From NCBI GenBank assembly GCA_016930715.1, contig JAFGGC010000001.1, positions 124,001-188,000 on the forward strand: DNA of 64,000 nt. Reading direction: 5' to 3'. Below the pieces are notes generated by a model, which was given only the letters and a program-made list of their open reading frames with translations, ran no database searches and was not told the DNA's origin. The translations under genes and the position numbers were made by a program. This DNA is from Endomicrobiales bacterium (lineage in GTDB: Bacteria; Elusimicrobiota; Endomicrobiia; Endomicrobiales; JAFGGC01). Below, piece after piece: positions 33,378-41,205 of the stretch; position 1 is the stretch's first letter; every line of letters starts with the position of its first letter.

Positions 33378-34319
33378 CTATTTTCCGCAGAACCTGGCAG
33401 CGGCAAGCAGGGCTTCGGCCATCGAACCGGGGTCGGCAACGCCTTTTCCCGCTATGTCGAACGCAGTCCCGTGGCCGGGAGAGGTACGCACGTACGGAAG
33501 GCCAACTGTAATGTTCACAACTTTTTCCGGAGCGAAAAATTTTAGAGGTATCATCACCTGTTCGTGGTACATCGCGACGAGAAGGTCGTATTTACCCTGT
33601 TTCATCTTGACCCAGGCCGCGTCGGGCGGCATCGGGCCCGAAACGTCAATACCTTTGCGAGTCAGCACCCTTACGGCAGGGGCGACTATTTTCTCATCTT
33701 CATTCCCTATGAGCCCGCCATCGCCGGCGTGGGGGTTCAAAGAGCACACTACCACTCTTGGCCTGCGTATCCCGGCGTATTTCCTAATAAAACTCTCGGC
33801 CAGGACCGCCGTCTCCGCTATCTTTCCTGGAGTCAGCTTGGCGCTGACCTTCGCTACCGGCACGTGCCTCGTGACCATCACCGTGTTGTACGGCCCGGCC
33901 GACATCATCATTCCGAACTTCCTGACTTTCGCGATACCTGCTATCAGCTCGGTATGGCCGATGAAGTCCAGCCCCGCCGATTTTATGACTTCCTTTGAGA
34001 CGGGGGCCGTCACTATGCCGGGCACTTCCCTTTTCATCGCCATCCCGGCGGCCCTTACCACGCATTCGTAAGCCAGCCGGCCGGTAACCGCCGAGGGCTT
34101 CCCGAACCTTATCTTCCCGCCCCCTGGCACCTTCACGTCGGCAAGTTCGAAGTCAAAACCGGCCCTGAACAGCCCGGCTTTTTTCAATACCTCGGCGTTG
34201 CCCACTATGACGGGCCTGAGCGCCCTTTTCACGGACGGGTACATAAGCGCCCTGACCAGTATCTCAGGGCCTATGCCCGCCGGGTCTCCCATGGTAATGG
34301 CGATTTTCGGAGCAACCAT
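33378..34319 (-). CDS. pdxA: 4-hydroxythreonine-4-phosphate dehydrogenase
   Basis: The 313-residue enzyme oxidises 4-phosphohydroxy-L-threonine in the DXP-dependent pyridoxal-phosphate pathway. Family landmarks are the opening KIAITMGDPAGIGPEIL, GHTELIA (metal-ligand His), SLNPHAGDGGLIGNED and the C-terminal GLPYVRTSPGHGTAFDIAGKG. Its length is typical. It is the last gene of a run with two parvulin-type chaperones upstream (47-nt gap). A weak AT-rich hairpin overlaps its stop. Confidence 0.96.
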   Translation of the reverse strand: MVAPKIAITMGDPAGIGPEILVRALMYPSVKRALRPVIVGNAEVLKKAGLFRAGFDFELADVKVPGGGKIRFGKPSAVTGRLAYECVVRAAGMAMKREVPGIVTAPVSKEVIKSAGLDFIGHTELIAGIAKVRKFGMMMSAGPYNTVMVTRHVPVAKVSAKLTPGKIAETAVLAESFIRKYAGIRRPRVVVCSLNPHAGDGGLIGNEDEKIVAPAVRVLTRKGIDVSGPMPPDAAWVKMKQGKYDLLVAMYHEQVMIPLKFFAPEKVVNITVGLPYVRTSPGHGTAFDIAGKGVADPGSMAEALLAAARFCGK

Positions 34320-34365
34320 CCTGTTTCAGGAAAGAAGTTTACGGTATGGCGTTCTGCCGGAACGC

Positions 34366-35418
34366 TTATTCAATGGAGTTTATCTTGATATTTGATTTCG
34401 CGCGAAGGTCCTTGAGCCACGCCTCGTACTTTTTCGCGATATTTTTCTGGGCGATATAGTTCATCAGGTCGTTCTTGAGGTCCTCGTAGTTTATCTTTTT
34501 GGCCGCGCGTTTTTCCTCAACCTTTATTATATGATAGCCGAAATCGGTCAGAACCGGCTGAGAAACTTCGCCCACGGCAAGCGCAAAAGCCGCCTTCTCG
34601 AATTCCGGCGTCATATCGCCTTTCACGAAATAACCGAGGTCCCCGCCCCTGTCGCGCGAGCCGGGGTCATCAGAATACTTCGCTGCAAGCGCGTCGAAAT
34701 CTCCGGATTTTTTTAGTTCCGCTTGTATCTTTTTTATCTTCTTCAGGGCCTGGGATTTCACGCTCATGCCGGAGTTCGGCGGAACGGCCACAAGTATGTG
34801 CTTTGCCCTGACCTGTTCCGAAGTTATCCTGTTGAGGTACTTGGAAAGCCCCTGAAGCTCCTCTTCTTCCTTCTTGTCGAGCCCGAGGTCCTTGCCGTCC
34901 ATTTTCTTCTGAATCTTGTCGTAGAAAGCCCTGACTTCCTCTTCCGCGGGCTGTTCGGCTTTCCCCTTTATTTCCTGTTCGATGAGCTTCATCACCATCA
35001 GCTGGCCTTCTATTCTTTTCTCGAACTGGGCCATGCTGATGTCTTCTTTCTCTAGTTCGGCCTGAAATTCCGACTCCGTTTCAAAACGCTTCTTGACCTG
35101 GCGGATCCCATCATCAACGTCACGCTTTGAAACCCGCACCTTCTTCTTCTTGGCCTCCTGCTTTAGTATTTTATCGTCTATCATCTGGTCGAGGAGCTTC
35201 TGTTTGAGCTCAAGCTGTTTGTCCTTGGTTTGTTCGGCCATCGGAGTGACCTGGCGGTACTGCTCCACCACGGGCTCTATGGTCCTTTCGAACTCGGAAG
35301 ACATAATGGCCTCGCCGTTTACTATGGCTATGGTCCTGTCCACGACCTTGGCCGCAGAAACCGCCGCAAACACCGCCGCACAGGAAACAACAAAAAACGC
35401 TTTTCTAAAGAACATCAC
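34366..35418 (-). CDS. SurA-like periplasmic peptidyl-prolyl isomerase
   Basis: The 350-residue protein has a signal peptide (ending AAVSA), a SurA_N-like domain (VVDRTIAIVNGEAIMSSEFERTIEPVV) and a helical chaperone region. It has one parvulin PPIC domain at about 205-310 (RAKHILVAVPPNS ... YSDDPGSRDRGGDLGYFVKGDMTPEFEKAAFAL ... DFGYHIIKVE). It should help fold outer-membrane proteins such as the PorV-like barrels. E. coli SurA has two parvulin domains and this has one. Confidence 0.9.
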   Translation of the reverse strand: MMFFRKAFFVVSCAAVFAAVSAAKVVDRTIAIVNGEAIMSSEFERTIEPVVEQYRQVTPMAEQTKDKQLELKQKLLDQMIDDKILKQEAKKKKVRVSKRDVDDGIRQVKKRFETESEFQAELEKEDISMAQFEKRIEGQLMVMKLIEQEIKGKAEQPAEEEVRAFYDKIQKKMDGKDLGLDKKEEEELQGLSKYLNRITSEQVRAKHILVAVPPNSGMSVKSQALKKIKKIQAELKKSGDFDALAAKYSDDPGSRDRGGDLGYFVKGDMTPEFEKAAFALAVGEVSQPVLTDFGYHIIKVEEKRAAKKINYEDLKNDLMNYIAQKNIAKKYEAWLKDLRAKSNIKINSIE

Positions 35419-35447
35419 AGTTACCCCTTTCGTTAATTATCGGCCTT

Positions 35448-36356
35448 TCATTCAACCGCCGCCGGCTGGCTGCCGGGTTCCGCGCCCTGGGCTCCGGCGG
35501 GCTTTTGCGCCTGAAGAGCGGAAAGCGCGTCATAGTCGACTTTCACGTTCAAATTCTTCCTGGCCCTTTCAAGCCAGGCGTCGAACCTTGATTTCTCAAG
35601 CACCTTTCTTATCTCGAATTTGGCTTCGTCCATTGACATGGCCGGAAGAGTTTTCTCGGAAATTTTCTTTATTATGTGATACCCGAACTGGGTCTTGACT
35701 ATGCCAGAAACCTGGCCTCTATTCAAGGGGAACACGGCTTTTTCGAACTCCGGGACCAGGTCGCCTCTCTTGAAAGGACCAATTTCGCCGCCCCTCATGG
35801 CGGAAATCGGATCGCCCGAAAGCTCCTTGGCGAGCTTCGCGAAATCTTCCCCTTTTTTGACCCGCGCCAGCCCCGCCTTGGCGTCTTGTTCCGACATAAA
35901 CAGTATATGCCTTGCGACTATTTCAACCGGCTTTTGATACTCTTTCTTGTGTTCTTCGTAGTAGGCCATCACGTCTTCGTCTTTCACCGCGAGCTCCTTG
36001 TCGTGGAGCTCTCTCACGTAGAGCTCCATAAGGAGGTTCTCCTGATAATCCTTGAGTTTCCTCTGCTGGTCTTTCTTGAACTCCGAGAGCGCCTGCTTGT
36101 ACTCCTTGGTACTCTTTACGCCGGATTTGACGGCAGATTCTATTACTATGCGCTCCCTGAGCATTATGTCGAAAAACTGCTTGCGCCCGGCCTGAGTGTT
36201 CAAATAGTTCTGGTATATCGGCGGGGCGTCCTGAATGCGTTCCTTGATCATGCCTATGTTAATTTTCTGAGACCCTACATTGGCCACAACGGGCCCTTTT
36301 TTTGAACAACCGGCGGCCAGCAGAACAACGAAAAGGAACGGCAGTATTTTCTTCAT
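35448..36356 (-). CDS. Parvulin-type foldase lipoprotein
   Basis: The 302-residue protein starts MKKILPFLFVVLLAAGCSKK, a canonical lipoprotein signal. A SurA_N-like helical region precedes the PPIC domain (ARHILFMSEQDAKAGL ... LSGDPISAMRGGEIGPFKRGDLVPEFEKAVFPL ... TQFGYHIIKKI). The last 20 residues are Ala/Gln/Pro-rich. It resembles PrsA-type foldases and is a sequence relative of the next gene. GGGAG precedes the ATG. The promoter at 36441-36469 probably drives it with surA-like and pdxA. Confidence 0.9.
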   Translation of the reverse strand: MKKILPFLFVVLLAAGCSKKGPVVANVGSQKINIGMIKERIQDAPPIYQNYLNTQAGRKQFFDIMLRERIVIESAVKSGVKSTKEYKQALSEFKKDQQRKLKDYQENLLMELYVRELHDKELAVKDEDVMAYYEEHKKEYQKPVEIVARHILFMSEQDAKAGLARVKKGEDFAKLAKELSGDPISAMRGGEIGPFKRGDLVPEFEKAVFPLNRGQVSGIVKTQFGYHIIKKISEKTLPAMSMDEAKFEIRKVLEKSRFDAWLERARKNLNVKVDYDALSALQAQKPAGAQGAEPGSQPAAVE

Positions 36357-36440
36357 TTTTTCTCCCTTATGCTTTATACGCGCGAATTTTTATCCCCGTT
36401 CTAATATCCTCGTCTGTACGCGGCAAAAACGGATTTTTTA

Positions 36441-36469
36441 ATATTACCAGATTATATCTGCAAAGTCAA
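36441..36469 (-). promoter_or_regulatory. Promoter of the foldase-pdxA run
   Basis: On the minus strand TTGACT (36464-36469) and TAATAT (36441-36446) are 17 nt apart, about 80 nt before the foldase lipoprotein ATG. Confidence 0.65.
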
Positions 36470-36494
36470 TCAAATTCTGTTTTTTCGTTCAACT

Positions 36495-38846
36495 TCATTC
36501 CTCAGGGGTTATTGCCCGCAGCAATCCGTGTTTCTTGGCAATATCCAGGAGTTCGCCCCTCTGTTTGATGAGAGTCTTGCTGTACACCGAGCTTATCTCC
36601 ATCCCCTTTTCCAGGTATTCGAAAGCATTTTTGAGGTAAGCGAGGGCGTTCTTCTTGTCCTTCTCGTTGAGGTAATTCTTCGCCTTGAGATAATAGCTTT
36701 TGCTTATCTTGCCGTAAAGCGTGAGAACCGTGTACAAATCGGCCATATTAACGTGCTCGAGGGCCTTGCGGTAGTTCGCGACGGACTTTTCAAGCGTGTC
36801 CGTCTTAGTATCCAGTTTTCCCCGCTTTTCACGTATGACGGCCTCGTTCAGATACGCGTTCCCGAGCCCGAACGAAACGTCGAACATATCCTTGTCCCCG
36901 TAAAGCAGAAGCGCTTCCTCGGCCTTATTCAAGAACTCCGTCGCCTTGCCGAACTCTCCCTTTTCTATGCAGTAATTTACGAATCCGTCCGTGAACAGGT
37001 CTATGTACCTGGAAGAGATCGGGAATGAATCGGCGCCCGCCCGGGCAAACCTTGCGGCAAGTTCCAATCCTTCAAGAGAAACCGCCTCGTATTTTTTAAA
37101 CGACTTCTCGGACCTGTAGAATTCTTTCAGCAGGTTAAGCGCGTTCATCTTGAAAAGCATTTTCAATGGGCCCCATTTTTCCGAAGCTGGACCGTCAAAA
37201 TCAAAAATCTTCTCCGCCCTTTCGGGGTCGGTTCTGTACCCGGACATAAAATCCCTGCTCCTCTTTGCAAGTTCTTCCAAGAATGGTTTATCTTCCTTGT
37301 CGGAGACCACCACGAGGTTGGCTATGATGAGGTCCGGAGTCACGAAATGCGTGGCGAGTTTGAAAACGAGCTCCTGCGTCTTCGGAACATCTTTAAGCTT
37401 ATTGTAGTTGCTTAAAAGCATATTATGAGCGTTAATGGAATATTCGTGTTCCAAGACATAATTCTCGATGGCGCTGGCAGATTCCCTGTTTTTCCCCAGC
37501 GCGTTGTACGCGAAATCAAGTATCACCAAATTCGTTTCACTGGGATCCTTCAGGTAAGCGTTTCGGTAATGCTCGATTTTTTCCTTGGAGTTCATTTTGC
37601 CATCCAGCCTGATGTTTACCCATTCGTTCACTATTAGAAAGTTTTTAAATCCCCATTCCACGCCGAAACGCTTGGCAAGAATCGAGTTTTTGGTGTCGTG
37701 CAATACAAGAATGCCGCCTGGGCGCAGGAGTTTCTTCCAGTAATCCTTTCTTTTCTGTATGGCGCCGTCTTCGAGATAAAAAAGCACGTTCAAGATAGAA
37801 ATAAGGTCATACGGAGGCGCGAACCTCTCCTCGATGTCGCCCGGAAGGGCGTTTAAAAGGTCGTGATTGATGAATTTTATCCTCTTTTTGAAGAACTCCG
37901 GGTCCTTCGGTTCCCAAAGATTCCCTTCTTTTTCATATACGAAGTGTTTTTTCAGCCTGCCCTGTATTTCGAACGGAAGGTTAGAAAAGGAAGCGTTCGG
38001 ATACTTCATTTTAGCCGCGAAGACAAGGCTCGGGTCGTTTATGTCGGAAGCAAGAATGGTAAAATCGTTTATGCCGGACTCCAGCAGTTCGACCGCGTAA
38101 GTGAAAACCTCCTCGCCCGTCGAACAGGCAAAGACCTTGGCCTTGAAAATCCGCTTTTCTTCGGCCATATCCCTCTTTATGGGTTCAAGGTACGGCTTGA
38201 ACTCCTTTATCTTGGCCCATTCCCTGTAGAAGGACGTGGTATTTAGCATGTAGAACTTGTTGACTATCATATCCGCCATTTTGGGGTTGTCGTAGAGCTG
38301 TTCAAGCTTCTCTATGCCGTTCGACTTGAGGTAATTGTAAAGCGCCTCGCTTATTTTTTTGAGCGACTTCTTGCTCATTATCTGCTCTATCGTAACGTTG
38401 GTCATTTTCTCTATTATTCCGGCGGTTCTTGAGTGGAGCCCTTCCGCGGAATACGACGGTTCCGTTTCCCTGAACGCATCAAGGGAAACGAATATCCTTT
38501 TTGACATTTTATCCAGCTCGCCTTTGTGCTTTTGGAAAAAACCGGACACGAATTTCAGGTCGTCTTCGCTTGAAACATAGTAGAAGAAATCCACCGGCTC
38601 GCCGTAGAGCCTGGTAAAATGCAGCACTGGTTTGCCGTCTATGGTAAGCATGTAGTCGTCGTAAAAAGTCGGGTCGTAGAACTCGGCTTCACCGGTCAGC
38701 GTGGCAATGTAGTAGTTTTGCGTGGTCGGCTTTATTTCAAGGGTTTTTTCGGTGCCGGTGAAAATCGGCGCGGCGCCCGAACCGCGGACAACCGCGAAAA
38801 TTAAAAAAAGCGTGAAAATAAGGCGTATTTTAACAACAGTTTTCAT
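36495..38846 (-). CDS. CheR-like methyltransferase fold with predicted signal peptide and helical-repeat C-terminus
   Basis: The product has 783 residues from ATG 38846 (AAGGA upstream), shorter than the track start. It opens MKTVVKIRLIFTLFLIFAVVRGSGAAP, a signal peptide. Residues about 190-430 look like CheR: FYREWAKI, KAKVFACSTGEEVFTYAVEL (SAM motif I), ILASDINDPSL, FINHDLLNALP and PYDLISILNVLFYLEDG. The rest is helical, probably TPR-like. CheR-type enzymes methylate glutamates of chemoreceptors in the cytoplasm using SAM. Export would separate this protein from that substrate, so either the signal is an anchor or the domain has another role. Confidence 0.75.
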   Translation of the reverse strand: MKTVVKIRLIFTLFLIFAVVRGSGAAPIFTGTEKTLEIKPTTQNYYIATLTGEAEFYDPTFYDDYMLTIDGKPVLHFTRLYGEPVDFFYYVSSEDDLKFVSGFFQKHKGELDKMSKRIFVSLDAFRETEPSYSAEGLHSRTAGIIEKMTNVTIEQIMSKKSLKKISEALYNYLKSNGIEKLEQLYDNPKMADMIVNKFYMLNTTSFYREWAKIKEFKPYLEPIKRDMAEEKRIFKAKVFACSTGEEVFTYAVELLESGINDFTILASDINDPSLVFAAKMKYPNASFSNLPFEIQGRLKKHFVYEKEGNLWEPKDPEFFKKRIKFINHDLLNALPGDIEERFAPPYDLISILNVLFYLEDGAIQKRKDYWKKLLRPGGILVLHDTKNSILAKRFGVEWGFKNFLIVNEWVNIRLDGKMNSKEKIEHYRNAYLKDPSETNLVILDFAYNALGKNRESASAIENYVLEHEYSINAHNMLLSNYNKLKDVPKTQELVFKLATHFVTPDLIIANLVVVSDKEDKPFLEELAKRSRDFMSGYRTDPERAEKIFDFDGPASEKWGPLKMLFKMNALNLLKEFYRSEKSFKKYEAVSLEGLELAARFARAGADSFPISSRYIDLFTDGFVNYCIEKGEFGKATEFLNKAEEALLLYGDKDMFDVSFGLGNAYLNEAVIREKRGKLDTKTDTLEKSVANYRKALEHVNMADLYTVLTLYGKISKSYYLKAKNYLNEKDKKNALAYLKNAFEYLEKGMEISSVYSKTLIKQRGELLDIAKKHGLLRAITPEE

Positions 38847-38859
38847 GATTTTCCTTGAA

Positions 38860-38890
38860 TTGACAAGATGTGCTTCATTTTTGCTATAAT
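38860..38890 (+). promoter_or_regulatory. Consensus promoter of the hydrolase lipoprotein gene
   Basis: TTGACA (38860-38865) and TATAAT (38885-38890) are both exact consensus, with a slightly long 19-nt spacer. The ATG at 38934 lies about 37 nt past the expected start. Confidence 0.7.
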
Positions 38891-38933
38891 ATCGCATATT
38901 ATCGCAAAAAAATATTACTTTTTCAATTACAAT

Positions 38934-39743
38934 ATGAAAAAAATCCTGTTTCTGCCTTTCATCATCCTGTTTTCGGCCTGCTCGACCGCACCCGTCAACG
39001 AACCCGAACCCAAACCCGTCCTTGCCGGCGAAGAACTCATATCAACGCAGACAAGCGACAAAGTAACCCTCGAGGGCTCCATTTTTTATCCCAAAGGATT
39101 CATCAAGGAACAATCTGCCGGAAACGGCACGAAGAAGTATCCGGCCGTCGTTCTTTACCATATGTGGAACAGGAACCGGTACGAGTGGCTGCCCCTCATA
39201 CCGCGGCTCCAGGACTCCGGATACGTCGTTATAGCGTTTAATCTCAGGGTAAATTCCAGCAGGAAGCGCAAGGTGTTCGAATACACGAAATACCTCAGGT
39301 TGATGTCAAAGGACGCCCTTGCCTGCTATGACTACCTGAAAGCCAGGGAGTTCGTGGACCTTGATAATATCCATATCGTCGGCGCAAGCATCGGAACCAC
39401 TCTCGGAATAAAGCTCACCGCAAGGCTCATCTCAGACGATGAGGACCCGCAGGGCGTGCGCTCCCTCACGCTCATATCCCCGGCGGTCAACTACTTCGCC
39501 GCTTACGTGGATGAAGACATAGAAATATGCAGGGAAATACCGATGTATTTCGTGCTTGAAAAATTCGACCCCAAAGAAAAGCGGAACTCCAACTACAAAT
39601 CGGGCATGCAGCTATACGAGATGTTCGAAGGCAAGAAGAAACTCACCGTATACGAGGGCGTGGGGCACGGGACCAAGATGCTCGCCAGGGAAGAACTGCT
39701 GGATATGATAACTGCCTGGATAAAAGACCACTCCAAGCCGTGA
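38934..39743 (+). CDS. Alpha/beta-hydrolase lipoprotein
   Basis: The 269-residue protein begins at ATG 38934, MKKILFLPFIILFSACSTAP, with lipobox FSAC. The track start lies inside the promoter. The hydrolase fold shows an oxyanion-region strand PAVVLYHMWNRNRYEW, nucleophile elbow GASIGT, an acid-side FVLEKFDPKE and catalytic His in GVGHGTKM. It is probably a periplasm-facing esterase or peptidase-like dienelactone hydrolase relative, with unknown substrate. It is convergent with the amino-acid permease gene (7-nt gap). Confidence 0.85.
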   Translation: MKKILFLPFIILFSACSTAPVNEPEPKPVLAGEELISTQTSDKVTLEGSIFYPKGFIKEQSAGNGTKKYPAVVLYHMWNRNRYEWLPLIPRLQDSGYVVIAFNLRVNSSRKRKVFEYTKYLRLMSKDALACYDYLKAREFVDLDNIHIVGASIGTTLGIKLTARLISDDEDPQGVRSLTLISPAVNYFAAYVDEDIEICREIPMYFVLEKFDPKEKRNSNYKSGMQLYEMFEGKKKLTVYEGVGHGTKMLAREELLDMITAWIKDHSKP

Positions 39744-39750
39744 ATGAAAC

Positions 39751-41151
39751 CTAATGTCTCTTGTCTTTGTCGAAATTCAACACGTAGTATAGCGGTATTC
39801 CGACGGTCAATATGCAGATTCCGGCCAGCGTTTCATAGGGCTTGAACTCTATCGCACCCCAGATAAGCCCGACAATAATCAATAAGAACATTATCGGAAA
39901 GAACGGGAAAAGCGGCACCTTGAAAGGAATCCGTTCCGGCGGAAGCTGCCGCCGTAAAAGGATCAGACTTATTATCACGAGCCCGATGAAATACCAGAAA
40001 ACACCGGAAGTGTAGTAGGTCAGGTTCTCTATGTATTCTATCCTTCCGCGGCTCAACACGAGAAGGACGGCCGTTATAACAAGATTGGCGAAAAGAGCGT
40101 TCCTCGGGGTCCTGTATTCCGAATGAAGGGTCGCTATGTTGCTGAGTCCCGAAAAATCCTTCGATATGGCGTAGCTCATCCTGCCGCCCGTGAATATGAG
40201 GGCGTTTATGGCCCCAATAGCCGATATTGAGATTATCAACGACATTATCAGGCTGCCGTTTATGCCGAACCACTTGAGCATCAGGTCGGACGCGGGGTTC
40301 GATGTTTCGGATAACCCCTGCGGCGTCAGGTGGCCGATGTATACGATGTTTATCATCACGTAGAGTATGGTCACGAGAAAAATCCCGGAGAACAGGGCCT
40401 TGGGTATGTCCTTTGAAGGATTTTTAGTTTCCTCGGCAACATAAGCCGCTTCGTTCCACCCGCCGTAAACCCACATTGTCAGGACAAGGGCGCTCCAGAA
40501 ACCCGCCATCAGCTTGAAAAGATCCTCGCCGTTAGTGCCGAAGAAAGGCGAGAAGTTGGCGAAACACGCGTTCGAGCAGTTCATTAAACCGAAACCGATT
40601 ATGAAGATGATCCCGGCTACCTTGAGGGCCGTGATGAGGTTCTGGAACTTTTTACCTACCTTTATGTCAAGAATGTTCGTGAGCGTGAGGATGGTGACCA
40701 CGAAGACAGCGATAGTGAAATTGCTGCCCAGGGGCGAATGCCGGCAGTATTCAAGGAGCTTGTTGGTTTCATTCCCGACTATTAGGGCAAGAGCGGCTAT
40801 GGAGCTCGGGCGTATGACAAACACCTGGCTCCACGCGAACAAAAACGAGACGAGGCTCTCTCCCCTGAAAGAATAGACCTTCCTCAGGTATGTGTAATCC
40901 CCGCCCGCGGTCGGAAATATCGAGGCAAGCTCTGCGTAGCACATCGAGCCGAACCACGCGAACACCCCTCCGAAGACCCAGACTAGTATTATCATGCCGA
41001 CCGATAGATGGTGGCCGGCTATGAGCATCGGAAAAACGCTGAAGATACCGCTTCCGATTATTATAGAAAGTATGATGCTCGAGCAGTCAAAAAGCCCGAG
41101 CTCTTTTTTGAGGCATAGTTCCTGGTTCTCAAGCTGTTTTTCCGGACACAT
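39751..41151 (-). CDS. APC-family amino acid permease
   Basis: The 466-residue membrane protein has about twelve helices. It carries the APC signature near the start (GLFDCSSIILSIIIGSGIFSVFP), AGGDYTYLRKVYS, WVYGGWNEAAYVAEETKNPSKDIPKAL and INALIFTGGRMSYAISKD. It imports or exchanges amino acids, with substrate unknown (LAT/serine-threonine-like). No Shine-Dalgarno sequence is visible, and the promoter at 41163-41191 predicts a leader of only a few nucleotides, so it may be translated leaderless. Confidence 0.92.
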   Translation of the reverse strand: MCPEKQLENQELCLKKELGLFDCSSIILSIIIGSGIFSVFPMLIAGHHLSVGMIILVWVFGGVFAWFGSMCYAELASIFPTAGGDYTYLRKVYSFRGESLVSFLFAWSQVFVIRPSSIAALALIVGNETNKLLEYCRHSPLGSNFTIAVFVVTILTLTNILDIKVGKKFQNLITALKVAGIIFIIGFGLMNCSNACFANFSPFFGTNGEDLFKLMAGFWSALVLTMWVYGGWNEAAYVAEETKNPSKDIPKALFSGIFLVTILYVMINIVYIGHLTPQGLSETSNPASDLMLKWFGINGSLIMSLIISISAIGAINALIFTGGRMSYAISKDFSGLSNIATLHSEYRTPRNALFANLVITAVLLVLSRGRIEYIENLTYYTSGVFWYFIGLVIISLILLRRQLPPERIPFKVPLFPFFPIMFLLIIVGLIWGAIEFKPYETLAGICILTVGIPLYYVLNFDKDKRH

Positions 41152-41162
41152 ACAATATTTAG

Positions 41163-41191
41163 TATATAGTCAATATTGATTGATTTGTCAA
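41163..41191 (-). promoter_or_regulatory. Promoter immediately upstream of the permease gene
   Basis: On the minus strand TTGACA (41186-41191) and TATATA (41163-41168) are 17 nt apart. The predicted start lies about 5 nt before the ATG at 41151. Confidence 0.55.
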
Positions 41192-41205
41192 CAGGAATTT
41201 ATGTT

